From the NCBI RefSeq assembly GCF_002895945.1, contig NZ_NPZB01000001.1, positions 1,600,169 to 1,664,168 on the forward strand: a DNA stretch of 64,000 bases. Direction: 5' to 3'. The notes beneath the pieces were generated by a model that was not told the DNA's origin, made no database searches, and was given only the letters and a program-made list of their open reading frames with translations. Position numbers and translations under genes: made by a program. Source of the stretch: Solilutibacter silvestris (lineage in GTDB: Bacteria > Pseudomonadota > Gammaproteobacteria > Xanthomonadales > Xanthomonadaceae). Shown piece after piece: positions 24,788 to 33,272 of this stretch (its first letter is position 1; every line of letters begins with the position of its first letter).

Positions 24788-25937
24788 TGATGACCTAAAG
24801 CGCCTGCGGGACGCCGGCTACCTGATACAGGTAGTCGGCGGTCTCCTGGTGATGCGAGAGGTCCCGTATGTAAATGCGCAGAAGGAGGTCAAGCGCAGTG
24901 TATTGATCTCCACTCTGTGCCTCTCAGGCGATCTGACCCAAAAGCCTGAGCCGCACACGGTCCAGTTCTGTGGCGATTTCCCATGCCAGGCCGATGGCGT
25001 GCCGCTGCAGGCGATTGCCGCGGGAACGGGACAGTGGGACCTGGGTCATGGGCTGGCAGCCCAGCACATGTTTTCCAGCAAACCCGACAACCGCGGCTAT
25101 CAAAACTACTTCGACAAGATGACCACCTACGCCAACATCCTCGCCGGCCCTGCCGCAGTGCTGTCGCCGGGAGTCTCGGCTAAGGTGTTCAGGGAGCCAG
25201 ACGAGGACGAGGAGAGCGTTTTCAACTACCTGGAAACAGCTTCTGATCGCGTCGGCATCGGAGCGCTGACGGCTCGCCTCAAAGGGGAGCGGGTCGCCAT
25301 AGTCGGGGTTGGAGGGACGGGGTCTTACATTCTGGATCAGGTTGCGAAGACGCCAGTAGCTGAAATCCGCCTCATCGACAAGGACGAGTTCCTGCAGCAC
25401 AACGCGTTTCGGGCGCCGGGCGCTCCCAGCTTGGATAGCCTGCGGCAGGTCTGGAAGAAGGTGGAGTATTTCAAGGAAATCTACTCGCGCATACACCGGC
25501 ATATCGTGGCGCATGCCGTCCAGCTCGATGCCAGCAACGTCCATGTGCTGGATGGCGTGACCTTCGCCTTCCTGAGCATGGACGCAGGGGAGCCCAAACG
25601 CGCGGTCATCGAACGGTTGGAGTCGATGGGGGTGTCCTTCATCGATGTGGGGATGGGTCTGGAACTCAAAGGCGATTCATTGGGTGGGATCTTGCGCGTA
25701 ACTACGAGCACTCCTGGCGCCCGCGAGCACTTGCGCCAACGCGTCTCCTTCGATGGCGGCGGCGACGATGTTTATGTCTCGAATATCCAGGTTGCCGAGC
25801 TCAATATGCTCAACGCGGCACTGGCAGTGATCAAGTGGAAGAAGATCCGCGGCTTTTACAGGGACCTGGAACAGGAGCATCACTGCTCTTACACCATCGA
25901 CGGAAACATGCTGCTCAATGGGGACCAGACATCATGA
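24762..25937 (+). CDS. ThiF/E1-like adenylyltransferase for the ubiquitin-like protein
   Basis: 391 residues. Residues 1 to about 165 form an N-terminal domain of unknown function, starting MSDALFSRNDDLKRLRDAGY and containing three cysteines (STLCLSGD, FCGDFPCQADG). Residues about 175-391 are a ThiF/E1 Rossmann domain: nucleotide loop AIVGVGGTGSYILDQ, acidic LIDKDEF, and the Arg of HNAFRAPGA that contacts ATP. No cysteine is visible in the usual crossover-loop position (FIDVGMGLELKGDSLGG); one cysteine lies near the C-terminus (EHHCSYTIDGN). It probably adenylates the multi-Ubl C-terminus; whether it forms a thioester is open. Its stop overlaps the next start as ATGA. Confidence 0.87.
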   Translation: MSDALFSRNDDLKRLRDAGYLIQVVGGLLVMREVPYVNAQKEVKRSVLISTLCLSGDLTQKPEPHTVQFCGDFPCQADGVPLQAIAAGTGQWDLGHGLAAQHMFSSKPDNRGYQNYFDKMTTYANILAGPAAVLSPGVSAKVFREPDEDEESVFNYLETASDRVGIGALTARLKGERVAIVGVGGTGSYILDQVAKTPVAEIRLIDKDEFLQHNAFRAPGAPSLDSLRQVWKKVEYFKEIYSRIHRHIVAHAVQLDASNVHVLDGVTFAFLSMDAGEPKRAVIERLESMGVSFIDVGMGLELKGDSLGGILRVTTSTPGAREHLRQRVSFDGGGDDVYVSNIQVAELNMLNAALAVIKWKKIRGFYRDLEQEHHCSYTIDGNMLLNGDQTS

Positions 25938-26383
25938 AGCACGACGTCCTCGAACCTCGTTTCGTCAAGGTGGTTCCACGCGACTTGGAGCCCGGTGTTC
26001 TCTATGTCTCGATGGAATATGGCACCGTCGTGCATAGTTGCTGCTGCGGGTGCGGCTTTGAAGTGGTAACACCCCTTACCCCCACCGATTGGCGCCTCAC
26101 CTTCGATGGTGAAAGCGTGTCCCTATGGCCGTCGGTGGGAAGTTGGAATCTGCCTTGCCAGTCTCACTACGTAATCGAAAACAATCGTGTCAGGGAAGCA
26201 CTGCAGTGGAGCACTGCCCGTATCGAAGCGGAGCGGACTAGGGATGGACAGGTCAAGGCGAAGTTCTACGCGCGACAGGCTGCCATCGAAGCGATCGATG
26301 CGCCCGTCATCGCTCCTGTGCCGCCTTGTCCAGAAGTCCGCCCGACTGGATTGCTTGCTAAGGTTCGCAGGTGGATCTTCTAG
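25934..26383 (+). CDS. DUF6527-type cysteine-rich protein of the ubiquitin-like operon
   Basis: 149 residues. Metal-site pattern: H34 and C36-C37-C38, C40 in VVHSCCCGCGFE, and C75/H78 in LPCQSHYVI. A Cys/His set of this spacing could bind one zinc in a treble-clef-like fold. The pattern CGCG followed by PxxW and PCxSHY recalls the DUF6527 family that accompanies multiubiquitin/ThiF operons. A role as ligase-like adaptor or deconjugating factor is only inference. C-terminus basic with a short hydrophobic end (KVRRWIF). Last gene of the operon. Confidence 0.75.
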   Translation: MKHDVLEPRFVKVVPRDLEPGVLYVSMEYGTVVHSCCCGCGFEVVTPLTPTDWRLTFDGESVSLWPSVGSWNLPCQSHYVIENNRVREALQWSTARIEAERTRDGQVKAKFYARQAAIEAIDAPVIAPVPPCPEVRPTGLLAKVRRWIF

Positions 26384-27087
26384 TGAAGCCCCAATGTGGC
26401 GCGTGAGGCCACCAAGCAAACTCGATGGCGCAGGTGCGAATTGAGATCGAAGTCGTATCCAGGGCGCGACATTGGTGAACAGCACCATCGCGCAATTCTT
26501 CGAGTGGCTGCTTCTGGCTGGAAGCCGCCACTTGCACTTGCCACATGGGCGGAGCCGTCGCCTCTGGATTGCCATTTGAGTCGCTGATAAGTTCATCTCA
26601 AACAGCCACCGATCGGCGACAGAGAGAAATCCTCCCAGCCGCAACTCAGCCAATTTCCCTGGGAGTCGGCTAATTCGAGCTGCGCCGCGGTTTTCTGCTG
26701 ATATATGACCAGATACTCAGCGCGGTTCCTGAGTGTTATAGCCACTAGGCGGTCCAAATTGAGTCGGATAGGGAGGTGGGACTACCACCCCCCTATTTCG
26801 GACATCAGCAATTTCGATCGCAAATCGACCAGCAAAAAGAATTTGGTTGATTTGGATCACAATTGCTGCAGCACGGCCTCGCAAATGCAGACCAACTGAC
26901 CCCCATCCCTACAGCAAAAGTGCAGATGCATAGAATGATGCGTCGGCGGTTGAACTTCGATTTCATCTGATTGTCCCTCACTAGATTAAGGATCTGAATT
27001 CCGCATTCCTAGCGAAACCTGTCCCGATGACTCTTCAGCGGCCAATCCGCACAGAGCCGTTAAGCTGCGAATCCATCCGAAGCTAAG
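26384..27087. other. 704-bp intergenic region after the ubiquitin-like operon
   Basis: No supported gene, RNA or repeat. Base composition is more AT-rich than the core genome and includes scattered stops in all frames; probably decayed element sequence. Confidence 0.45.
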
Positions 27088-27501
27088 CTACTGCTTTACC
27101 GCATCAGCATTGATGTGAGCGTTCTTCAAGGCATCCCGGATAACTCCCTCACGAAATCCAAGAATGCGGCGATCTCCAATGAACAATAGAGGCACCCCGT
27201 CGCCATTCAACACCTTGAAACGGCCTTTCGCATCAGAGTCTTGATCGATGACAAAATCTCGGTAGGTCACCCCAAGCGCACCTAGCAATCGCTTTGCATC
27301 GCGGCAATGCGGACAAGTTGATGTTGAGAAGATCACTACCTGCGCATTGCTTTTGCTGTAAACATCGGAATAATCCCCCGTAATGTAGAGCGGCAGCGGG
27401 AAAGCTCGTTCGTACGCAACTCGCGCCAGCGGCCCAAGCCAAAGTCCTGCGGCCAAGCAAGCAGCCATTACGAGCCCATTCAACAACATCTTTTTGATCA
27501 T
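27088..27501 (-). CDS. Membrane-anchored glutaredoxin-like protein
   Basis: 137 residues. N-terminal membrane anchor (MLLNGLVMAACLAAGLWLGP), then a thioredoxin-fold domain with redox motif STCPHCRDAKRLLGALG (CPHC), the cis-Pro loop GDGVPLLFIGDRRILGF, and a C-terminal helix. The fold and CPxC type match the glutaredoxin/GrxC family exposed to the periplasm. It is isolated between the ubiquitin-like operon and an IS3 remnant; no partner is visible. It could be cargo of the element or the first chromosomal gene. Confidence 0.8.
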   Translation of the reverse strand: MIKKMLLNGLVMAACLAAGLWLGPLARVAYERAFPLPLYITGDYSDVYSKSNAQVVIFSTSTCPHCRDAKRLLGALGVTYRDFVIDQDSDAKGRFKVLNGDGVPLLFIGDRRILGFREGVIRDALKNAHINADAVKQ

Positions 27502-27807
27502 AGTCCTCCCTCCCGTGCAGAAGCTCTGGTCCCCTGTGCGACCATATGCACGGATTCAGAATGGCTATAACTTTTACAAAATGCATATTGCAGCGCACCA
27601 TACAAGCCGTTGCTATTGGCATGAAGGCATGAACGACGAGCAAAACAATCTGGAAGACCCACGTCTAACCGACAGCGAACGGTAGCGACCTGATAAACGG
27701 GCTGGCCACTCGGTCAATAACTAGCGTTCCGAATGATGAGAATGCCTCGTACGCACACGTTACGGGCCAGCGTTTTACACCGAAGTCGATTTCGATACCC
27801 GGGCGCG

Positions 27808-27990
27808 CATCGGCCAACAACGGCTTCAGCTGAGTGTTCTTTTGTTCAACTTCCTTCAAGCGCCCGGCGTCTTCGACATTCATGTCGCTGCGCTTACGAA
27901 GTCAGTTGGCCGCACTAAAGCCATGTTGGCGGGCCAGCTCGGCATGGTCAGCTCGCTTGATGAAGCTAATGAGCTGCTACGGCTCTTCTT
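27808..27990 (-). pseudogene. Remnant of an IS3-family orfA
   Basis: Minus-strand translation reads QLISFIKRADHAELARQHGFSAAN, stop, then KRSDMNVEDAGRLKEVEQKN and LKPLLADA. These are the HTH and leucine-zipper parts of IS3-group OrfA (compare KHGFSDASFYKW and VSEAKRLKxLExENAKLKKLLAE). Stops and a missing segment show decay, and orfB is absent. Confidence 0.65.
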
Positions 27991-28151
27991 CATGTCCGTC
28001 TTCTTGCGTTGACGGACTTTACGCCTTCACGTGATATGGCTGAGTGGGACAGGTCAGGCCGTAATGGCGCTCAAGCTTCTGTTCGTCTTATCAATTTCTT
28101 GTAGCAGTAAAATACGCTAGCATCTAAGAACTAAAGTTGATGGAGAGGGGC

Positions 28152-28367
28152 ATGGCAACCAATAGAATCCTAGCGAGCATCTGTATTGTCATCCTGCTGA
28201 CGGCTTGCTCAAGCCGGCAGAACGCTCCTAACGACACTGCCGCTGCCGAACAAGCAGCCGCAAAGGCTCAAGAAGCGGCAAATCGCGCGGCCGTTGCCAA
28301 TAGGCCAGGAGCCGCGGCCGGGACAACCGCTTCGGAACCCGCCAAAGCAAGCGAAAGCAAAAAATAA
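28152..28367 (+). CDS. Small Ala-rich lipoprotein
   Basis: 71 residues with a lipoprotein signal (MATNRILASICIVILLTACSS; lipobox LLTAC). The rest is rich in Ala, Glu and Lys (AAAEQAAAKAQEAANRAAV), probably an unstructured or helical periplasmic tail. Start chosen by GGAG 6 nt upstream; ATG at 28140 is in frame too. It precedes the T2SS operon by 13 bp and could be transcribed with it. No family recognised. Confidence 0.65.
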   Translation: MATNRILASICIVILLTACSSRQNAPNDTAAAEQAAAKAQEAANRAAVANRPGAAAGTTASEPAKASESKK

Positions 28368-28380
28368 GTAGTACTCCTCT

Positions 28381-30087
28381 GTGGGCCGTCCTCATGCCCG
28401 GCCAACGGTTTTCATGAACGCAGAAGCGGCCATCGTTTCCGAATTGCTGGCGAACGGCGACATCCGTCCGGATGAACTGCGCCGCGCCGAAGCCGTGCTG
28501 GAACCGGGAACGGGCGTGTTGGCGATGCTGGAGAAACTCGGGCTGTTGTCCGAGCAGCGTCAGGCCCTCGCGACCGCGCATGTGCTGCATCTTCCGCTGG
28601 CCGATCCCGCCAATGCGCCGGAACTCGCGCCGGATATCCAGCCGGTATCGATGCGCTTCCTGCGCCAGTTCCAACTGATCCCGGTGCGGCTGGAGGCGGA
28701 TGGACTGGAGGTGTGGTCGGCGCAGGCGCATGTGCATGCAGCGCTGGATGCCATGCGGATCGCCACCGAACAACCATTGAAGGTGAAGGTCGCATCTCGC
28801 TCGGTGGTGACCGCGTTGCTCGATCGCTGGTATCCGGAAGTGGCACCCGATACTGCGGATGGCGATGGCGAAAGCAGCGATCTCGAGGATGTCGAGCATT
28901 TGCGTGACATGGCGTCGGAAGCGCCGGTCATCCGTATTGTCAACCAGATCCTGCAGCGCGCCGCCGAGCTGGGTGCCTCCGACATCCATCTCGAACCGTT
29001 CGAACGCCAACTCAAGTTGCGTTACCGCATCGATGGCGTACTGGAAGACATGGAATCGCCACCGGTGGCGATGGCTGCGGCGATCCTCAGCCGCTTCAAG
29101 ATCCTCGCCAAGCTCGATATCGCCGAACGTCGCTTGCCGCAGGACGGCCGCATCCAGTTGCGCGTGCAGGGCCGCGAGCTTGACCTGCGTGCGAGCACGG
29201 TGCCGACCACGCACGGCGAATCGCTGGTGTTGCGCTTGCTTGATCGCGAAGCTGTGCAGTTCGATCTTGCGCAGATGGGCTTCTCCGATCATTTGCGTGC
29301 GCAGTTCGAGGAGGTGTTGCAGCAACCGCACGGTATCGTGCTGGTGACCGGGCCGACCGGGTCGGGCAAGACCACCACGTTGTATGCGGCACTGAGCCAG
29401 CTCAACACGCCGCACGTCAAGATCATCACCGTCGAGGATCCGGTCGAATACCGCATGGAGGGCGTCAACCAGATTCAGGTGAAACCACAGATCGGCCTCG
29501 ATTTTTCTCATGCATTGCGCAGCATCGTGCGCCAGGATCCGGATATCATCCTGGTCGGAGAAATGCGCGACATCGAAACCGCGCGCACCGCGATCCAGTC
29601 GGCGTTGACTGGCCACTTGGTGTTGTCGACACTGCACACCAATTCCGCAGCGGGTGGGCTGACGCGCCTGCGCGATATGGGCATCGAAAACTATCTGGTC
29701 GCATCGACCGTCAATGCGCTGCTGGCGCAACGACTGGTGCGGCGGATCGAATCGACGCACGCGCAGCCGTATCTCGCCAGCGAATCCGAAATCGAACGCT
29801 TCAGCCTGCGCCGCTACCAGCCGCAGGGCGATATCGTGCTGCATCGTCCGGTGCCGTCGGCGTTGACGCCGACCGGTTATCGCGGCCGCGTCGCTATCGC
29901 CGAACTGGTGCTAATGAGTGATGCGCTTAGTCGTGCGGTGATGGACAACGCCGCGACCGGCGCGCTCGAGCGCATCGCGCGCGAAGAAGGCAGCGCGAGC
30001 ATGGCCGAGGACGGTATCCGCAAGGCGCTGGCCGGCCTCACCACGCTGGAAGAAGTGATGCGGGTGACGCAGGCGGATCGCGAATGA
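28381..30087 (+). CDS. gspE: Type II secretion ATPase GspE (XpsE)
   Basis: 568 residues. Cytoplasmic hexameric ATPase that powers pseudopilus assembly. N-terminal T2SSE domain (binds GspL), then SDIHLEPFERQLKLRYRIDG, Walker A GPTGSGKTTTLYAAL, Asp box IITVEDPVEYRM, Walker B ILVGEMRDIETA, and His box TLHTNSAAGGLTRL. The protein has no cysteine at all, so the tetracysteine zinc module of many GspE proteins is missing between the His box and the C-terminus. Start GTG 28381 gives 568 residues; ATG 28414 is the alternative. First gene of the xps cluster E-F-G-H-I-J-K-L-M-N-D, coupled to gspF by ATGA. Confidence 0.93.
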   Translation: MGRPHARPTVFMNAEAAIVSELLANGDIRPDELRRAEAVLEPGTGVLAMLEKLGLLSEQRQALATAHVLHLPLADPANAPELAPDIQPVSMRFLRQFQLIPVRLEADGLEVWSAQAHVHAALDAMRIATEQPLKVKVASRSVVTALLDRWYPEVAPDTADGDGESSDLEDVEHLRDMASEAPVIRIVNQILQRAAELGASDIHLEPFERQLKLRYRIDGVLEDMESPPVAMAAAILSRFKILAKLDIAERRLPQDGRIQLRVQGRELDLRASTVPTTHGESLVLRLLDREAVQFDLAQMGFSDHLRAQFEEVLQQPHGIVLVTGPTGSGKTTTLYAALSQLNTPHVKIITVEDPVEYRMEGVNQIQVKPQIGLDFSHALRSIVRQDPDIILVGEMRDIETARTAIQSALTGHLVLSTLHTNSAAGGLTRLRDMGIENYLVASTVNALLAQRLVRRIESTHAQPYLASESEIERFSLRRYQPQGDIVLHRPVPSALTPTGYRGRVAIAELVLMSDALSRAVMDNAATGALERIAREEGSASMAEDGIRKALAGLTTLEEVMRVTQADRE

Positions 30088-31304
30088 CGCAATTCGATTT
30101 CCGCGCGCTGGATGCATCTGGCAAGACGCAATCAGGCATGCTGGAAGCCGCGGCACAGGCACAGGTGGTGGAAGCGCTGCAGGCCAAGGGCTGGGTGCCG
30201 ATGGACATCGCACCGGTAGGCAGCGGACTGGTCCGCAATGGCACGTGGAATTGGCGGCGTGGGCGAACACGCGTGCGCCTGGCCGAACTGGTTGCGGCGA
30301 CGGATCAGTTGTCGACCTTGCTGTCGGCGGGACAGCCGCTGGATCGCGCGCTTGGCATCCTCAACGAGGTGGGTGGCAATCCGGCCTTGATGGCGGCGAT
30401 CGCTGATGTCCGCGACCAGGTGCGCGGTGGCGCGGCATTGAGTGACGCCTTGGCGCGCCATGCGCAGATCTTTTCGTCGATGTATTGCGCGATGGTGCGC
30501 GCCGGCGAAGCGGGTGGCGTGCTGCCCCAAGTGCTGGCGCGGCTGGCGGAACATCTCGCGCGTGCATCGGAATTTCGTCGCAATGTCACCAATGCGCTGG
30601 TCTATCCGGTGATCCTGCTGGTGACGGTGCTGCTGTCGATGGGCTTCCTGCTTGCCTACGTGGTGCCGCAGTTCGCCGACATGTACGCCAACCTGCACGC
30701 GGAACTGCCGTGGTTCTCGCGGATCGTTTTGGGCATCGGCATGGCGGTGCGCCGCTGGTGGATGCTGCTGGCGGGCGCGGTGTTCGTGGCGCTGCTGGTG
30801 ATCAACCTGTGGCTGAAGCGGCCGGAATCGAAACGCTGGCTGGAGCAGCGCATGTTGTCGGTGCGCGGACTAGGCCCGTTGCTGGCGAAGATGGAAGCGG
30901 AACGCTACTTGCGCACGCTGGCGACGCTGCTGGTCAGTGGCGTGCATCTGGTGCAGGGCTTGCGCATCAGTCGCGCGGTGTTCTCGAATGGAATGTTCGT
31001 CGATGCCGCGGCGCGCGCAGAGGATCGCGTGCGTGGTGGCACGCGTTTTTCCGATGCATGGGCGGACGCGGCACATTTCCCGCGATTGCCGCTGCAGATG
31101 GCGCGCATCGGCGAAGAGGCGGGCGAACTCGATGCGATGTTGCTCAAGGCGTCGGACACGCTCGCTGCCGACATCCGCACGCGGCTGGATCGCGTTCTCG
31201 CCGCGCTGGTCCCCGCCGTCACCGTGCTGATGTTCCTGCTGATCGGCGCGGTGGTGATGTCGATCCTTGTTCCCCTCTACGACCTGACTTCCGTCATTGG
31301 ATAA
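30084..31304 (+). CDS. gspF: Type II secretion inner-membrane platform protein GspF
   Basis: 406 residues with two T2SSF domains and three transmembrane helices (around VILLVTVLLSMGFLLAYVVP, WWMLLAGAVFVALLVINLWL and VTVLMFLLIGAVVMSILVP). Typical motifs include LSTLLSAGQPLDRAL and MVRAGEAGGVLPQVL in the first domain, and RIGEEAGELDAMLLKA in the second. Platform for GspE and the pseudopilus. ATGA overlap with gspE. Confidence 0.95.
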   Translation: MTQFDFRALDASGKTQSGMLEAAAQAQVVEALQAKGWVPMDIAPVGSGLVRNGTWNWRRGRTRVRLAELVAATDQLSTLLSAGQPLDRALGILNEVGGNPALMAAIADVRDQVRGGAALSDALARHAQIFSSMYCAMVRAGEAGGVLPQVLARLAEHLARASEFRRNVTNALVYPVILLVTVLLSMGFLLAYVVPQFADMYANLHAELPWFSRIVLGIGMAVRRWWMLLAGAVFVALLVINLWLKRPESKRWLEQRMLSVRGLGPLLAKMEAERYLRTLATLLVSGVHLVQGLRISRAVFSNGMFVDAAARAEDRVRGGTRFSDAWADAAHFPRLPLQMARIGEEAGELDAMLLKASDTLAADIRTRLDRVLAALVPAVTVLMFLLIGAVVMSILVPLYDLTSVIG

Positions 31305-31308
31305 GCCC

Positions 31309-31755
31309 ATGCACAACATTCGTCGCAATCGCATCGCCACGTCGGCGCTGGCCCGCCAGCAAGGCGGCTTCACCCTGATCGAAATCATCCTGGTGGTGAT
31401 GCTGATCGGCGCGATCGTGGCGTTCGCGGCGTCGCGCATCCTCGGTGGCAGCGATCGCGCCAAGGTCAATCTCGCCAAGGCACAGGTGCAGACCACGGTC
31501 GACAAGATCGAACAGTTCAAGGCCGATACCGGCCATCTCCCGGCGAAGCTGGATGATCTTGTCACCGCGCCGACTGCAAACGGTACAGGCTGGTTGGGCC
31601 CGTATGCCAAGACCAACGACCTGAAAGACCCATGGGGGCACGATCTGCTATACCAGGTGCCGGGACAGAACGGCAAACCGTTCACCGTGACCAGCCTCGG
31701 TCGTGATGGTGTACCAGGCGGAAGCAGCGTCGATGCCGATCTGGTGTCGGAATAA
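31309..31755 (+). CDS. gspG: Major pseudopilin GspG
   Basis: 148 residues. Type IV prepilin-like N-terminus: short basic leader, cleavage G|FTLIEIILVVMLIGAIVAF, with Glu at +5. The C-terminal part DLVTAPTANGTGWLGPYA and DPWGHDLLYQVPG is typical of GspG, including the calcium-binding loop. Main subunit of the secretion pseudopilus, processed by the prepilin peptidase (not in this window). ATG at 31309 chosen; a TTG start 12 nt upstream is less likely. Confidence 0.96.
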   Translation: MHNIRRNRIATSALARQQGGFTLIEIILVVMLIGAIVAFAASRILGGSDRAKVNLAKAQVQTTVDKIEQFKADTGHLPAKLDDLVTAPTANGTGWLGPYAKTNDLKDPWGHDLLYQVPGQNGKPFTVTSLGRDGVPGGSSVDADLVSE

Positions 31756-31774
31756 GCACGGAGTATCGAGGGTC

Positions 31775-32230
31775 GTGTCACCCCGACAACAGCAGGGGTT
31801 CACCCTGATCGAGATCGTGCTGGTGATGGCGTTGGTGGCGCTGGCGACGGCGTTGGTGGCATCGACCATCTCGCGCAACAGTGGTGGCCAGCGCCTGCGC
31901 GACGCCGCGCAACAGATCGCGATGGGATTGCGACAGGCGCGCACCGAAGCGATGCGCAGCCAGTTGCCGCAACGTTTCGTGCTGGAACCGCAACAACACC
32001 GCTGGGCGATCGTCGGACGCAATGCGCGCCCGCTCGATCCCGATCTCGAAGTGACGATGGAAAGCGGCCGCGAACTGGCACAAAACGCGCAACAAGGCGT
32101 GATCGTGTTCTTCCCCGATGGCGCATCGACTGGCGGCCGCGTCACCCTCGCGCGCAACGGCCAGCGCTGGCGCAGCGACGTCAACTGGATCACCGGCGAA
32201 GTCACGCTGCAACGGGATGGCGCGCCGTGA
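31775..32230 (+). CDS. gspH: Minor pseudopilin GspH
   Basis: About 151 residues starting at a GTG (VSPRQQQGFTLIEIVL). Prepilin cleavage site G|FTLIEIVLVMALVALATAL. The later segment MGLRQARTEAMRSQLPQRFV and FFPDGASTGGRVTLARNGQR is GspH-like (FimT/GspH fold). Start not certain: an in-frame ATG at 31733 would overlap gspG. The stop overlaps the gspI start (GTGA). Confidence 0.88.
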   Translation: MSPRQQQGFTLIEIVLVMALVALATALVASTISRNSGGQRLRDAAQQIAMGLRQARTEAMRSQLPQRFVLEPQQHRWAIVGRNARPLDPDLEVTMESGRELAQNAQQGVIVFFPDGASTGGRVTLARNGQRWRSDVNWITGEVTLQRDGAP

Positions 32231-32640
32231 CGCGGCAGCGCGGTTTCACCCTGATCGAAGTGATCGCTGCATTCGCGCTGATGGCGTTGGCATTGACGTT
32301 GTGCCTGTCGGTGGCGAGTCGCGCCTATCGGCAAGTGGCGTGGTCGGACGCCAATGCGCGCGCGGTGCTGTGGGCGCAGAGTCTGGCTGACGAAGCGCTG
32401 GCGCAGCCGTTGGCGATCGGTGTGCAGGAAGGCGAGACGCCGGATCATGTCTTCCGCTGGAGGCGGGAAGTCGCGGCGTGGGTCGACCCATCCGGCGCCG
32501 TCATCGCGCACGGCGAAAGCACCGGCTTGCTGGAAATCAGCATGCAGGTATCGTGGCTGGATGGCGAAGCTACACGTTCGTTTTCTACCCGCACCTTGCG
32601 CTTGCCGTCGCCGAAACTAGTGACGGGCGCTACGCCATGA
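32227..32640 (+). CDS. gspI: Minor pseudopilin GspI
   Basis: 137 residues from a GTG overlapping the gspH stop. Prepilin site QRG|FTLIEVIAAFALMALALTL. The downstream part (AVLWAQSLADEALAQPLAIG) fits GspI, which forms the tip complex with GspJ and GspK. Stop overlaps the gspJ start as ATGA. Confidence 0.85.
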   Translation: MTRQRGFTLIEVIAAFALMALALTLCLSVASRAYRQVAWSDANARAVLWAQSLADEALAQPLAIGVQEGETPDHVFRWRREVAAWVDPSGAVIAHGESTGLLEISMQVSWLDGEATRSFSTRTLRLPSPKLVTGATP

Positions 32641-33272
32641 CGATGGGCGTCCCCGACCGTGCACAGGGTGGATTCACCTTGCTGGAATTGCTGCTGGCAA
32701 CAGTGCTGCTGGCGCTGGCGATCACCGTGACCGGCGCGGCCTTGCGCGGATTTTGGATGGGGCGCGAACGCAGCGATCGCCAGATCCGCCAGGCCGAAAC
32801 GCGCGATGCCGCATCGAATGCGTTGCGCGAACGCCTGTCGGCGATCACCCCGACGCCATTCCTCGCCGGCGACGGCAGCGAAGTGTTGTTCATCGGCACG
32901 GCGAACAAGATGGCATTCGTTGGCAATGTGCGCGCCTACATCGGTGCCGGCGGTACTTTCCGCCAGACCCTGCAGGTGGTGCCGGGCCGCGACGGCGTGG
33001 CGATCTGTTTGCGTGCGGGCGCGCTGCGTGATCGCAACGAAACTCGCGATTGCGAGCCGGACGCGCAGACCACCGTCGCCGATGGCTTGAAGCAGGTGCG
33101 CTTCCGGTATCGCGGCCATGGCGCCGATGGAAAAATGACCGACTGGAATCCGCGTTGGGCGCTTACCGGGGTATTGCCGGAATGGATCGAGGTCAGCGTG
33201 ACGCCGGCATCCGGCCCGGACTGGCCGCCGATCCGCGTGCACCTGCCGCTAACCGGGAGCGACGGACCATGA
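32637..33272 (+). CDS. gspJ: Minor pseudopilin GspJ
   Basis: 211 residues. Prepilin site GG|FTLLELLLATVLLALAITV, then a large globular domain ending in PEWIEVSVTP and PIRVHLPLTG, typical of GspJ. Part of the pseudopilus tip. ATG at 32637 overlaps the gspI stop; the longer open frame upstream has no support. Confidence 0.85.
   Translation: MTMGVPDRAQGGFTLLELLLATVLLALAITVTGAALRGFWMGRERSDRQIRQAETRDAASNALRERLSAITPTPFLAGDGSEVLFIGTANKMAFVGNVRAYIGAGGTFRQTLQVVPGRDGVAICLRAGALRDRNETRDCEPDAQTTVADGLKQVRFRYRGHGADGKMTDWNPRWALTGVLPEWIEVSVTPASGPDWPPIRVHLPLTGSDGP

Noticed and set aside
26705..26899. Short plus-strand frame in the gap after the ubiquitin-like operon
   Set aside because: No RBS, no pattern, and surrounded by stops in an apparently decayed region.
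28228..29844. 538-residue minus-strand open frame
   Set aside because: Antisense to gspE, composition typical of a GC-rich shadow frame.
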